From Bodo saltans (Eukaryota > Euglenozoa > Kinetoplastea > Eubodonida > Bodonidae), in the NCBI GenBank assembly GCA_001460835.1, contig CYKH01001106.1, positions 1 through 64,000 on the forward strand: a DNA stretch of 64,000 bases, given 5' to 3'. This document shows, piece by piece, positions 9,647 through 20,457 of this stretch. The first letter of the stretch is position 1. The number at the start of each line of letters is the position of its first letter. The notes beneath the pieces were generated by a model, which saw nothing but the letters and a program-made list of their open reading frames with translations, did no database searches and had not been told where the DNA came from. Made by a program: the position numbers and the translations under genes.

Positions 9647-10337
9647 GAAGAATCTTGTGATAGTGTGATCTTAACTATGAGATTTCGAATCGACGAAGTC
9701 GCTCAAACAGGAATGAATGAAACAGAAAATGAAGACAAACAAAAACAAAAGTACAAAAAAGGAGGATAAATCGAATTTCTTCGATACAAAATGTGTGTTT
9801 TGTGAAATGCCATGAAAGGTTCTTTTCTTGCCGACCAAATCCCACAGTTCCTGCTTCCGAGTACATTGATGGCAGTTGGCGTGATGATCGCGTTGTAAAG
9901 GACGTTTCCAAAGGACCCGAGTCATTTTGCAGTGCGCTCCAAAAATACTTTCTGAATACATGCTCCCCATTGCCGTATCATTGCCACAAACCGTTGCATG
10001 TTTTTTTCTTGCATGCGTTTTTTTTTGAACACGCTTCTAGCCGCGCGGCGTATGGAAGGAGACGAAGCACACAAGGACATGCTCAGCACGAAGGCACCAT
10101 GAAATGACACTGCGGTCCACACGACGCCGCTAGAAGATGAGACGGCACTAATTGGCTGTGCGAGTTGTGAGAAACGTGATCGTAGTTGAACATTCGGTTA
10201 AAGGATGGGCGTCGCATCAAAAACACACGCACAAACAAAATCCTTCCGTAGTCAAGAATATGTTTACAAATTCGATATTTTTTTTGAGTGGAATTGTAAC
10301 GGCTTGCTCTCGTTCTTTGATTGTCAGACAGCGAACG
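9647..10337. other. Intergenic region, 0.69 kb
   Basis: This contains an A-rich patch just downstream of the RS protein, T runs near 10018-10026 and 10278-10285, and the splice signal of the next gene. ORFs here are short and compositionally biased. Nothing else is recognised. Confidence 0.5.
10303..10327 (+). promoter_or_regulatory. Candidate trans-splice acceptor
   Basis: The pyrimidine-rich segment containing CTCTCGTTCTTTGATTGTCAG places an AG at 10326-10327, eleven bases before the ATG at 10338. It supports the downstream start rather than the non-ATG extension beginning near 10152. Confidence 0.5.
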
Positions 10338-11168
10338 ATGCATGTGATGCACACATCTTCGAAGCGACTTCCGGCCATGGAGGTGTCGTCGGGGTGCGTC
10401 TTCCAACAGCGTTTAACGCCAATCCCAACATTGTCCCTCACTGGGACGCAGCGACAGTTGCCTCCACGATCGAGGAGGGAGGGCAGACCACCAACCCGTG
10501 ACCTACCGCGGCTTCCTTCGTCTGAGGTATTATTCTCAAAAACGGTCGGCTCGAGGCAGCTCCCGTCAAGAGGAGGCTTTGATCTTGCGACACTAGTGAT
10601 CAGCAACGAACACCGAAACACCACAGCTGTAGCGTTCGACCCACCAATGGCCACAGTGAGAAGAGCACCCAGACTCGTTCCCCTGAACAGAGCGAGTCCT
10701 CCAACCCCATCCCCACATCAAACGAAGCAGTCGTGTCAACCACCAACTCAGCAGATTGCTCGCTCCTCAGAGACGTTTCCCACGTCATTCTTCCGACGCA
10801 ACTCATCTCCTTTAGCTCCGTTCTGCAATGATAGTGTGTGCGCCAGCCCCATAGGTGCCGCATATCGCCACCGCGCCGCCTCCATCACTGCCACGGACCC
10901 GTTGACCAAGGTAGACAATTTGCTGCTGTCAGGGGCTTCGTTAACGTGTCCGCCCGCGTACGGCAACATTGTGGCTGACGATGTCGTGGAACGCCTTCAA
11001 GGGTCTCCCATGCATGCCTTTTACAAAAATTCGAAGGCCCCAGGTAGTCCTGTGCTGTCCGTTTTTGACGCGTCACCGTCAATGATTAGGGACGATGGTG
11101 TGTTACCTGAGATCGACGAAGTTCTGAGGTGGTCAGACCGTGCAGCTGCGCGTACTCTGGCACTGTGA
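10338..11168 (+). CDS. Hypothetical basic Ser/Pro-rich protein
   Basis: This is a 276-residue protein that I do not recognise. The ATG at 10338 follows a good splice acceptor; the frame stays open further upstream but without an ATG there. The N-terminal two thirds are rich in Arg, Ser, Pro and Thr and probably disordered. The C-terminal 90 residues are more ordered, with a DDVVERLQG segment and an acidic-hydrophobic end (LPEIDEVLRWSD) that could form a helix or short linear motif. It sits between an SR protein and a coiled-coil protein, which gives no functional hint in a kinetoplastid array. It is probably a real gene because the ORF is much longer than its neighbours in other frames. Confidence 0.55.
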   Translation: MHVMHTSSKRLPAMEVSSGCVFQQRLTPIPTLSLTGTQRQLPPRSRREGRPPTRDLPRLPSSEVLFSKTVGSRQLPSRGGFDLATLVISNEHRNTTAVAFDPPMATVRRAPRLVPLNRASPPTPSPHQTKQSCQPPTQQIARSSETFPTSFFRRNSSPLAPFCNDSVCASPIGAAYRHRAASITATDPLTKVDNLLLSGASLTCPPAYGNIVADDVVERLQGSPMHAFYKNSKAPGSPVLSVFDASPSMIRDDGVLPEIDEVLRWSDRAAARTLAL

Positions 11169-11552
11169 GGGACAATCTACGACACAACTTTTTTTTTCTG
11201 TGAGACAAGATCGTAACTTGTTTTCTTTTCCGATACACGCAACTCACCTCTCCACATCAGTGTTTCCTGTAATTTGCTGTTTATGTTCATGTCTAAGAGT
11301 TACCTCCCTCCCCAAGACAATATGGAAATTCATTCAGCATTTGTGTTCAAGAGTGAACTGTGAGTACTATTACTTTCCGCCCTCTTTTTGCCTGTGGCTC
11401 CCTTCGCTGACTGACAGGTGGATTCGTTTTCCTTTTTTTTTGAAATCATTTTACAATTGCCTTTCAGTGCTTGCCTTCCCTCAGAAGTCTGTTGCCAGGC
11501 TCGTACGTGTTGACTCGTTGCGGATTGATTGAAAAATAACAATAATCGAGGG
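11169..11552. other. Intergenic region
   Basis: This is pyrimidine-rich sequence with T runs near 11191 and 11432 and several AG candidates, including CCTTTCAG near 11468 and CCCTCAG near 11485. It suits polyadenylation of the upstream mRNA and trans-splicing of the downstream one. No gene is recognised. Confidence 0.5.
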
Positions 11553-13787
11553 ATGACAGAGGTTGCACTTGTTAACCCGATGGATCATGTGCTAGTCCGG
11601 CGGTCACCTTCGTCAGAAGAAACGAGGCGTCCGCTGGATTTCAATGAAACTCTGCCAATGGAGATTGACAATGCCACAGCCCAGGCCGATCATAGCGAAG
11701 AGTGGCATAAGGCCGATGGGGTTCCTACAAGTCCTTCGCAAGGTGCTGCAAGTCGACATCACACACTGCCTGAGGCTGCTGGCACGCCCAGCACAACCAG
11801 AAAGCGTGCTCCTCCCATGTCACTCGACCGCTACGCCCAGCTCCGCTCGATGCTATTGAACCGCAGGCAGCAACGAAACCAAAGCCACGACGCTATTCTC
11901 AGAGACACCGAGTTGTGCAACGCTGCCTCGCACGCTATCGAAGCTGATGCCCTTCCCCACGCCTTGAGTAGGTGGTCAGATCGTTATGATACGCTGCTGT
12001 CGGCTTTGGAAAGGTCTCCGGCAACAAAATCGTTTCTTACCTCACGTACAGGAGGGTCTCCCGTGGGCCTTCCAAAGAGTTCAGCAGCACTGCAAGACTC
12101 TAGTCCCTCAGCGGTGTCAAAATCATTGAAACCGATGCTAGATGCCATTGATAGGTTTGAGGTTCGCCGTGTGGAGTATTCGAACGTACAATCTCTTGAG
12201 AGAAAACTTCATTTGGCGCAAGATCAAGCTGCCCTACGGTTGCAAAGCTTCCACGATGAAAAACTAATGATGGAGCATCAGTTGCAATCTGTTCAAACTG
12301 AGACTCGACAGCACCACCGACGGAAAGATCAAATTGAAGGGGACTTGATCGATATGCAGAGCGAGGAAACTCTCACTGAAGAACTCAGAAATTCATCTGC
12401 AACGTTGGCTCAACTTCAGACGACTCTAGAGACCCACTCTGCGGCGACTGCGTTGGCAAAGAGCACTCACGCAAGCAACCTCACTGCGCTCACAGAGCTC
12501 ACAGGCCGCTGCACTGAACTCCAAAAAGAATTGCAACACGTGATGAGGGTCACTGTGCTGGATGAAGAGGAGCCTCGCAGTCGTGGCCGATTGGAGGCGG
12601 AAGCGGCCGCTGCGCGTCAAGAGTTGGTAACCGGGATGCTTCGTGCTGCTGTGTCTGTGTCACAGATGAGGGCGGATCAAACATTTGAACGGTTATCGAC
12701 CCAACTGTCAGAGTTGCAACGCTTGTCGAGCTGCGAGCAACTGCTCCCTCCTGCTGGGGAGAGACTTGCTGGGCTGAGGAAGGAGCGCGAGCACGCTGCC
12801 GCAGAAATACGAGAGCTCAATTCTGCAATGCATGAGCTTGATGAAGCCATCGCTGATCTCGCGACCTCGTTACCAGACGGTGTCGTGGAAGCACAAGTGA
12901 GCGAGGACGAAGTGCGCATCGCTTCCGCTAACGTGCGGGCCCTCGAGCTTATTCTGGAGCGCCGCCGTGATGTCCTCGACGCTGCCTCGGCAAGCGAGGA
13001 GGAACGCCGTGAGATCAACTCTTGGCTTCAAGGAGGGAGCGCGCCTATCCCAGTAATGTTTGCGGAGGTTGAGGGAGCAGCTGACCACCTAAACCGCTAC
13101 CGCACGCTCCAACGGCAATGCTTGTTGCTTGGAAATGAGCTCTCCTCAGTCCACACACAGCAGCGGGAACAGCAAGAGTTTACGTCATTGGGCCTGTACC
13201 ACACTCTTGAGGACGATGTCGCCGATGCAAAGGAGGCCGTGCAGGCTCTTGATGACGACGAAACGTCCCTCACGGTGAGCGTCGAGGACACATTGCGTAA
13301 GGAAACACTAACAAACGAGGCCCGAGTCGCGATAGTGCAAGAGGAGAGTACTGCGAGTGCAGAGGTGGATGCGCTGCGCGACGAAGAGCTTTCTGTGTTG
13401 GCAGAGGTCGCGTCGCTTCGTGTGCGACTCCTTGGACTTCAAAGTGATGAGTCGTCGCTCGTGGAGGAGGAGCGAGCACACCAAGCAGAGCGGCACCGTC
13501 GTTACCTCATGAGCCTGGGCGTGCTATCCAGCAGTGCTCAGGGTGCACCTTCAAACGATCAGCATGCGCCCATTGTGCGTGCGTCAGTCGTACCACGCCG
13601 GCAACTGAGGTCACGAGAGGAGGTGCTAGCAGGGGCGTCCGTGATCACAGTTCTGCCGTCGACGTCGCACATACTTCCACCCCAACAACGAACGTCTACC
13701 TCAACGGGAGGAGGTTCATGGTGGTGGCCGTGGTCTTCCCGAGGCAATGCACCACCAAGGCCCTCTGGAGGTACCGACAACGTTTGA
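11553..13787 (+). CDS. Long coiled-coil protein
   Basis: This is a 744-residue protein. The ATG at 11553 is taken as the start; eight upstream in-frame codons begin only with TTG. Residues 1 to about 190 are polar and probably disordered. From about 200 to 690 the sequence is dominated by Glu, Leu, Gln, Ala and Arg heptads typical of long coiled coils (for example around LQSVQTETRQHHRRK and the repeated E/L-rich segments). The last 90 residues are Ser/Pro/Gly-rich with a Trp cluster (SWWWPWSS), an unusual aromatic patch that may bind a partner or membrane. I infer a structural, perhaps cytoskeletal or basal-body, role from composition only. Confidence 0.7.
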   Translation: MTEVALVNPMDHVLVRRSPSSEETRRPLDFNETLPMEIDNATAQADHSEEWHKADGVPTSPSQGAASRHHTLPEAAGTPSTTRKRAPPMSLDRYAQLRSMLLNRRQQRNQSHDAILRDTELCNAASHAIEADALPHALSRWSDRYDTLLSALERSPATKSFLTSRTGGSPVGLPKSSAALQDSSPSAVSKSLKPMLDAIDRFEVRRVEYSNVQSLERKLHLAQDQAALRLQSFHDEKLMMEHQLQSVQTETRQHHRRKDQIEGDLIDMQSEETLTEELRNSSATLAQLQTTLETHSAATALAKSTHASNLTALTELTGRCTELQKELQHVMRVTVLDEEEPRSRGRLEAEAAAARQELVTGMLRAAVSVSQMRADQTFERLSTQLSELQRLSSCEQLLPPAGERLAGLRKEREHAAAEIRELNSAMHELDEAIADLATSLPDGVVEAQVSEDEVRIASANVRALELILERRRDVLDAASASEEERREINSWLQGGSAPIPVMFAEVEGAADHLNRYRTLQRQCLLLGNELSSVHTQQREQQEFTSLGLYHTLEDDVADAKEAVQALDDDETSLTVSVEDTLRKETLTNEARVAIVQEESTASAEVDALRDEELSVLAEVASLRVRLLGLQSDESSLVEEERAHQAERHRRYLMSLGVLSSSAQGAPSNDQHAPIVRASVVPRRQLRSREEVLAGASVITVLPSTSHILPPQQRTSTSTGGGSWWWPWSSRGNAPPRPSGGTDNV

Positions 13788-14054
13788 CAACTGCTAACCT
13801 GAATTGTGCGCATCTGCGATAATCTCAAAAAAGAAGAAGAAAGAACTGCTACATCAAAACTGCAGCAATGCCTGCTTGTACACACACGTCATCGTGGCGA
13901 CACGAATGGCGCACAATATTTCTCCTAGATGCACCACAAAAACGATCCCGCTGTCTTTGTGTTTCTATGCCATGTGTGGACTTGTATTCTTTTGCTTCTT
14001 GTGATTGCATTCATTGTTGCGTTGTTCCTTGTTTAAGTACGTAGTGATCGACTC

Positions 14055-17000
14055 ATGAACTCCGTGTCTGCAGCTGTAGCACCAGCTCAGCTACAGTACA
14101 GCATTTCTGCCGCCATTCGCAACATCATTGGAGATGACAGTGAAGCGGTACAGACAATAGTGCTCGAAGGAATGGCGGCGAGTGAGGCTCAAGATGAAGC
14201 GCAACGATCGCCTAACACATCTCCAGGGCAGACGACAACAATTGCGGAAGACGAACACAACTTGCGTCCACCGCCCCCAATAGGCAGTCCCACTTCCATG
14301 GTGCCGCAAGGAGAGCCCCCACTTGGCGTGAAGTGGCAGCGAGATCTGAATCGAACGCGTGAACTCTTCGTCTCGACGCCCATTGCCTTTGCGGCAAGGC
14401 AACGACGGATCGAGGGCATCATTCGAGACTTCACCACGCACGTCACATCTGTTGTAGAACAAACATTCAGCCTCATGCTGCAGTCCCAGTGGTGGAAGCG
14501 AAGGGCCCGTGGCAGCCTGCTGGTTCACATGGGCTCTCGTGCAGAGGTCGTCGAACGTGTGCAGCGCCAATTGGACGCAGGTGAGCCACATGGGTTGAAC
14601 GAGCTTATGGAGGGCTGGCTGGAGCAGGACGCCGACTCATTTGTGCTGGATGGGATTGAGTATTCTCTGTTGCACACCGATAAAAACATGACAGGCCACG
14701 TAGAGCAGGTGCAACGTGAACTTCTTGAAGACTTCAACAGGCGAAATCCCCAGCAAGCCGCGCAGACGACCCTCCCCGAGCATCTGCACTCTCTGTCATC
14801 GATGCTCGCGTTTGAGCGCATTCGCAAAGCGGCTCATCGTGAAGTGAAAACGCGAAGACAATTGCTGGGCCACCACTACATGGAGACGTACTGCCAAACA
14901 CCGCTCTGCTGCGCAGTTGATTTTATGGGCCTCACGTTCATGGCGGAAGCAGCCTGTGGGTTCACGAGGCAAACGTGCCAAGGTGGTTTATTCCTCTCTA
15001 CGACCGATCAATACCGAAGAGTCTTTGCACAAGGCGATGCGGTTCCCGGTAACAACATCAGCGCGCATCTGCAGCGTGCTATTAGCGTCTCCTGTTTCTT
15101 GAAGATGCACCCGAAATGTGGCGTGACAGGCTACGTCCCTGTGGACCTTCAAGTGCAGGTCCCCTCCGACGGGACTGTGTACTTGCGCTGCAGCCGTCGC
15201 ATGTTCCCACCAGTCCTTGCACTACTTGGCGGCGTTCGTCCTCCTTCAACCCTTGGGGCCACCCATCCACTCGCGCAACAAGCTGGCTGCAGGCTCAAGG
15301 CTGAGTTTCTAGAGGTATTGTCTGACTACGGCGGCGCTCCGACCTCATCATCGCAAGGTCTTGCACTATCTCCAGACTGCTGGCTTGACGAACCGTCACG
15401 GTCAATCGACAACAACGACTCTGAGTGTTTACAAGTGAATCAAGTACTGCACGATAAGACGATCCCGCTGGTTGGAGAGATTATTGGACGACTAGATGAG
15501 ATGCTTCGACTTGATAATGTTCGTGCCCCATCGAGCCAACTTCATTCTCGAAGTCCAAGTCGCACGACCGACGCTCGCGCTGCCGCCAGTGCGTGGCTCC
15601 CTCAATTCGCCAGCAACTTTACAGGTGCAACACTAAAGTCCCTTCTCCACACATACGGCGTGAACTTGTGCTTCCTTGGGCGTATCGTGGAGTGGGTGGT
15701 AGGCTCCATCGCCGCACACACCACAATGAACGCCGCGTCCGCAGCAAAATACTCATGCAGCACCTCCTCTCCAGCACCATCACTGGTTGCATTAGACTCG
15801 GTGTTTTTGCAAGGGCATCCAATGATCCGCCTGCTGCGGCTGGAGATGTGCAGCCGCGCACTCCGCGTCATTGTCCAAGCAGAGCAGCGTCGTAAGGTTG
15901 CTCTCTACGTGACTGCTGTGGTGCCAAAGAAGCAGCGTCGCCGCCAGAGCGGATCCCATTCCGCCAACGACCATTCACCCGAGCTAGAGTCACTGCGTCG
16001 AGTCGTCGGGGAGGCAATGTGCGAAGTGATGTGCCGTTGCTCAGGAGAGTTGATGGCGTCACAATCTGGCGACGACGCCACCTTTTGGCTGAATGAACTG
16101 ATCCCGATGGTGCAGGCGCTGTTTGGGTGCACCATTCCTTTCACGCGTGCTGGTGCGTCTACCTCCACGGCCCCTGGAGACAGCCGTGTGCTGGGACTCT
16201 CCACAGCCGCCCGAGTGCGCACTCGTGCGCTGCGGCAAGATGAGGGAGGGGAGGTTGAGCTCCGGTCACGGCCGATGCGCTTAGCTTCATTGGAAGTAGC
16301 ACCATGGGGGCACATTAATGATGCGAGATTTGCACATGCCGTTCCAACAGAGGCGTATGTGATGTCTCCGGCACACAATTTCCAGCACTCGCCACATTCG
16401 TCGCCTCAGCGAGCCCAACAACCCCAAACCGCCATCGATAGTCGATGCATCGTGTCCATTGAGCCGAGAAGAGCCAATGACGTAGAATCTGTGAGGCTTG
16501 GTGCTTGCCAAGATTATCAGCTCACCGAAAGGACCTGTGACATGCTCTCCAGCATCGTAGAGCGTCGTCTAGACTCACCATCAGGGTTTGCATGTCGTTG
16601 CATTCCGCATGTCGTCAACATGGAGAGTGCTTCCCTCCCCCTGGACGCCGCGGCGTTGACAAGACTTGTGCAAGGAGAGGGCAAGCAGGTCGAACAAATG
16701 CTGCTAGATGATATGAAGGAACGAAAGCAGCGGTCAACGTCTGGACTGTCGGCCGATATTTCACTTCTTCGGTCGTATCACAGTTTGGCCATCACATCCA
16801 TTTTCAGAGGGAGCCTTCCGTCTGCTGCGGAGTGGTTGACCAAGATCAAAGAGGCGTTCTCACGTGACCTTGCCAACAATGATTTGGGGCAAGCAATGAC
16901 GATGGCCCTCAGCAGCCGGTTGGAGCTCCTCAGGCGAAGATCGCAGGAGGCAACGGAGCTTGCGAGTCATGCGCTGTTGATTGTGAGCGATGTCGGTCAC

Positions 17001-20000
17001 GATACACAGCTCCTACCTGTATGCATGGCAACACTTCTCGATAGCCTCGATGCTGGTGGCGTCACTGCACTCAAGGGGCGCAAGAGTGAGGTGGCGCGCC
17101 AGTTGGTGCCTCTGTGTCTTAGATACGGTCTGCCTGTGGGGCGCGTTGCTGCTCGTGAAGCGACGCATCGCATTCACGTTGCACTCTTGCCGCCGAAGCC
17201 GCCGGTGGTTGCGATGATTATCGATGACAAGCGCCACGTGGTCTCTCCAATGAGGTCACGAACATCGCCCCCACCGAGCAAGAACCGACGCACCAACAGT
17301 TTAAGTGCATCACAGCTTGAGGGAGCTACTGGTGGCGTCGCACCTCCACAAGGGCCTCCCCAGTACACCAAGCGTGCAAGAATTGTGCTGGCGAAGCCGC
17401 TGCTTCGATTTTTAGGCGCATGCTGCCAATTGATGATCGATGAAAATGGTGCGATTGACGCAGAAATTGCGTCCGTTGCGTTGCATTTACTTTTGTGGAC
17501 TCGAGATGTTCAATTTGTTCCTCTAGCAACGGCGTTGCTTGTCCACAGCATTCCGTCAACCGACTCCCATTTTAGACCATGCTGCGAGTTGGTATCTGAG
17601 AGCCTCCATGACTGGCTAGGCAACGTCGCCTCCGATGGCTCAAACGTTCCATTTCGTCAATTGTTGCACATGCTCACGACACACCATAGCACCATCCGCG
17701 AGCCGTGCATGTTGCTGGCGTACTTCCGCCAACAGCTTGCGACTAGGCGGCTGCAGGAAGCGCATCGACACACGAAAGACAATCCACTCTCAACGGCTAG
17801 CAGTGAGCGTGTACTAGTCCGCGGCACGTCATCCATTTTGGCCACCACAAAGAAAGCCCAGTCCTTCCAACGTGCCATTCACGCATTCGCTGCTCACCAA
17901 CCTGGGGAGAGCAGCACCATTGCCACCGAAGTCGATGAAGATCGCTTCGAACTTCAAGGGTATTATTACTTACAGAAGGATTCCCAGCTTATCATCGGAG
18001 GTGGAGATGCGGATTCTGTTGTCGTACACTGTGTTTTGTACTTCATGCGGTGTTTCTTGCTTCAAGTGCTCGACAGCGTGCCTGCAGCTAGCAGGTGCGA
18101 TCCGCAGTTATGGGATGCAACTGCTGCTGCAGCCTACGGCGACATCGTCAATCTCACAAAATTTTTTTCCGACGCACGGCTAGACGTTGCTGTTCTCTTA
18201 AACCGCATGCTGTCTTCGATTCTCGACGAACACACTCTACCACCTGGTGTGGTGAATCAACGCTCCTCCCTGTGCCTCGAACTGTTTTCGAGGGACCAAG
18301 GAAACGCAGCAACACCTGTCATGCAGTCTATTGTCGATGAGCGTGGGTTCCGGCTGGGCAGTGCGGATTCTCCCGTATCACTCGTTGCAACGCCGTTTGT
18401 TTGGTTCCTTCACGACGCGACTTACTTGATTGTTGGGAAACAGATGGAACTTTTAGGTCTACTCGATCGTCACGCACGCAGCGAGCACATTGCGGAAGAC
18501 GAACCGAAGAAGGGCCCTCAGCTGGAATGGGTGAAGGAACTTTTCTTTTCGTGCGAATGCGGGCTCGAGCTGATGGCAGCGCTTCGCATGGTGCATCGCC
18601 ACGGGTCTGTTCGTGACCCGGTTCAAATGTACACCAACAAGAAGATATCTGTGAACCGCTCTCCCACCTCGGATGGCCTCTCACCTCTTAGCAAAACGAC
18701 CCACTCATTGAGCACCATCTTCCCCTTCACCGTCGCCCAAGCAGCGGCACCTGTTGTCCTTACCGATGAGGCGTCGCCAACGCTATCAGCACCCCCAGGC
18801 ATGTTGAAGTGCACCGCACTGGATAAGAGTCACATGGAGTTGGTTGCTGCTATCTTCAATCCGGCCCTTGTCTCAGAAGAGACCGTTGGCGTGCCGCTGC
18901 GTCGATTGATAGAGACATATGTGCTGCAGCCAACAACGTTCCCAAGTCGAATTGCTGTCATCGCCGATCGATTTCCTATTCAAAGGCCACAGCTGTGGCA
19001 CTGCTACTTCCGCTGCTGTCAGGCTGTGTACGAAGCACATCTTGATCTCTGTGCACCAGTTCTTGCACCGCATAGTGGTGGCCGTTCAGATGCGCAACTC
19101 CGCGACATGCGCACCATCCTGACGACCATTTTGACGATCTCCGCCGAACATTTAGGATCCTTTCCCAACCGGCACATCCTGGAGGACGCATTACGTATGT
19201 GCAAGCAGCGGCACGGAACGGACGGGGATCATTTGTCCATCGGTCGAGGAGCGCTGGCCACGTCCTACCAAACGTTAGGCGATACATCGGCGACGTTGAA
19301 GACCTCCATGCAACAAACAAAGCGACACACAGGTCACCCTCCTCCAGTGAGTCCTGTAAGGAGTGCCATGGTTCCAGAAGCGAGCCCTGCTAAGGTGGCT
19401 GATGCAGGCTCCACCTTCTCCAGCATTGGGAGGTCCGTGAGTGGCCTCTCTACTACTGCCACACTACATCGCCGCCTTAATAGGTTGGAGGAGCCCACTG
19501 TCCAGTTCCGTGTCATCACGCCATCCGTCACGCAGGGCGACGCTGTCCGCATCGAATGGACACTCCCAACGCGTGTGCCTCCAAAGTACGCCGCGGTGGG
19601 ACTATTCCCGGCACACGAAGGCAGCCTGCTTGTTTTAGGCAACGCTGAGGAACTCCACAAGGGCATTCGCTTCCGAAATTGGCGTGGTCAAGAGGAATTC
19701 AGGGCCCCAATGAAATCGGGAAAGTTTATAGTCGCCTTCTTTATTTCACCACACAGCGACAGCCTTCCCATTGAGGGGATGCAAGGTCTGTTGCAGATTG
19801 AACCTCGACACGAACACAGCGGTCCCCTACCCAAGCTCCGCCATGAAGCCTTGCAAGAGCTTGCGGCGCTCCCAACTGTCTCGGTTGTAAGTTTACCATC
19901 GACGAGTACAACGTGCTTCATTCCTTGCGATTCTGCGACGTCTGAAAGAGCGCGAAATGAGGCGATGCTACGCCGAGCGGTTCGAGAAGAAACAGCGCCA

Positions 20001-20288
20001 ACAAAATATCTTAAGCGTCCATTGCCACAACTTGAGCGCTCTGTATCTGCCATGTCATTGCAAGCCGTTTCGGATCAAATGTCTGATGCCGCCACGTTGT
20101 GCTGCGTCAAGAGCCACACACCGGAGCTTCGGTCGCACACATCGCTCACAATCTTCAAACACGACCACGACAAGGTCCCTCAAGCAATGAAGGACGGCCA
20201 AGAGAGGTATTTGAAGTCGCTGCGGTCGATAAAATCGAAATTGGAAACACAAGGAACTCTTGTAGTGCTCGTCGGCAGTGCAAAATAA
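14055..20288 (+). CDS. Giant protein with Clu-like and SKICH-like regions
   Basis: This is a 2077-residue protein with a clear ATG and no competing frame. Around residues 275-430 the order of motifs (TPLCCAVDFMG, then a Gly-rich strand, then GYVPVDLQVQ..DGTVYL..RRMFPP, then RLKAEFLEVL) resembles the Clu-like domain found in several protist and plant multidomain proteins, where the equivalents are a D-DGR-Y-LD-AR-FPPE segment and an LRPE-V segment. Near residues 1810-1920 a segment with QGDAVRIEWTLP and PPKYAAVGLFP looks like a SKICH-type beta sandwich. The middle holds helical, possibly TPR/HEAT-like, stretches and long Ser-rich linkers. Both domain calls are by eye. It may be a scaffold; no enzyme motif is seen. 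Confidence 0.7.
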   Translation: MNSVSAAVAPAQLQYSISAAIRNIIGDDSEAVQTIVLEGMAASEAQDEAQRSPNTSPGQTTTIAEDEHNLRPPPPIGSPTSMVPQGEPPLGVKWQRDLNRTRELFVSTPIAFAARQRRIEGIIRDFTTHVTSVVEQTFSLMLQSQWWKRRARGSLLVHMGSRAEVVERVQRQLDAGEPHGLNELMEGWLEQDADSFVLDGIEYSLLHTDKNMTGHVEQVQRELLEDFNRRNPQQAAQTTLPEHLHSLSSMLAFERIRKAAHREVKTRRQLLGHHYMETYCQTPLCCAVDFMGLTFMAEAACGFTRQTCQGGLFLSTTDQYRRVFAQGDAVPGNNISAHLQRAISVSCFLKMHPKCGVTGYVPVDLQVQVPSDGTVYLRCSRRMFPPVLALLGGVRPPSTLGATHPLAQQAGCRLKAEFLEVLSDYGGAPTSSSQGLALSPDCWLDEPSRSIDNNDSECLQVNQVLHDKTIPLVGEIIGRLDEMLRLDNVRAPSSQLHSRSPSRTTDARAAASAWLPQFASNFTGATLKSLLHTYGVNLCFLGRIVEWVVGSIAAHTTMNAASAAKYSCSTSSPAPSLVALDSVFLQGHPMIRLLRLEMCSRALRVIVQAEQRRKVALYVTAVVPKKQRRRQSGSHSANDHSPELESLRRVVGEAMCEVMCRCSGELMASQSGDDATFWLNELIPMVQALFGCTIPFTRAGASTSTAPGDSRVLGLSTAARVRTRALRQDEGGEVELRSRPMRLASLEVAPWGHINDARFAHAVPTEAYVMSPAHNFQHSPHSSPQRAQQPQTAIDSRCIVSIEPRRANDVESVRLGACQDYQLTERTCDMLSSIVERRLDSPSGFACRCIPHVVNMESASLPLDAAALTRLVQGEGKQVEQMLLDDMKERKQRSTSGLSADISLLRSYHSLAITSIFRGSLPSAAEWLTKIKEAFSRDLANNDLGQAMTMALSSRLELLRRRSQEATELASHALLIVSDVGHDTQLLPVCMATLLDSLDAGGVTALKGRKSEVARQLVPLCLRYGLPVGRVAAREATHRIHVALLPPKPPVVAMIIDDKRHVVSPMRSRTSPPPSKNRRTNSLSASQLEGATGGVAPPQGPPQYTKRARIVLAKPLLRFLGACCQLMIDENGAIDAEIASVALHLLLWTRDVQFVPLATALLVHSIPSTDSHFRPCCELVSESLHDWLGNVASDGSNVPFRQLLHMLTTHHSTIREPCMLLAYFRQQLATRRLQEAHRHTKDNPLSTASSERVLVRGTSSILATTKKAQSFQRAIHAFAAHQPGESSTIATEVDEDRFELQGYYYLQKDSQLIIGGGDADSVVVHCVLYFMRCFLLQVLDSVPAASRCDPQLWDATAAAAYGDIVNLTKFFSDARLDVAVLLNRMLSSILDEHTLPPGVVNQRSSLCLELFSRDQGNAATPVMQSIVDERGFRLGSADSPVSLVATPFVWFLHDATYLIVGKQMELLGLLDRHARSEHIAEDEPKKGPQLEWVKELFFSCECGLELMAALRMVHRHGSVRDPVQMYTNKKISVNRSPTSDGLSPLSKTTHSLSTIFPFTVAQAAAPVVLTDEASPTLSAPPGMLKCTALDKSHMELVAAIFNPALVSEETVGVPLRRLIETYVLQPTTFPSRIAVIADRFPIQRPQLWHCYFRCCQAVYEAHLDLCAPVLAPHSGGRSDAQLRDMRTILTTILTISAEHLGSFPNRHILEDALRMCKQRHGTDGDHLSIGRGALATSYQTLGDTSATLKTSMQQTKRHTGHPPPVSPVRSAMVPEASPAKVADAGSTFSSIGRSVSGLSTTATLHRRLNRLEEPTVQFRVITPSVTQGDAVRIEWTLPTRVPPKYAAVGLFPAHEGSLLVLGNAEELHKGIRFRNWRGQEEFRAPMKSGKFIVAFFISPHSDSLPIEGMQGLLQIEPRHEHSGPLPKLRHEALQELAALPTVSVVSLPSTSTTCFIPCDSATSERARNEAMLRRAVREETAPTKYLKRPLPQLERSVSAMSLQAVSDQMSDAATLCCVKSHTPELRSHTSLTIFKHDHDKVPQAMKDGQERYLKSLRSIKSKLETQGTLVVLVGSAK

Positions 20289-20457
20289 GAGAAATTCGAG
20301 AGGGCCTTGACACAGTTTGTAGAGAATTTGTACATGCAATAATTCAAGCGTACGTTCTGAGTATCTCAATATGCCCCCTAAGCAGCCTTGGTACCATACC
20401 TTAATTGCGCTGTCAGAAATCAAAGAGACACAAACAACAAAACAAAATCGTCCTTCG

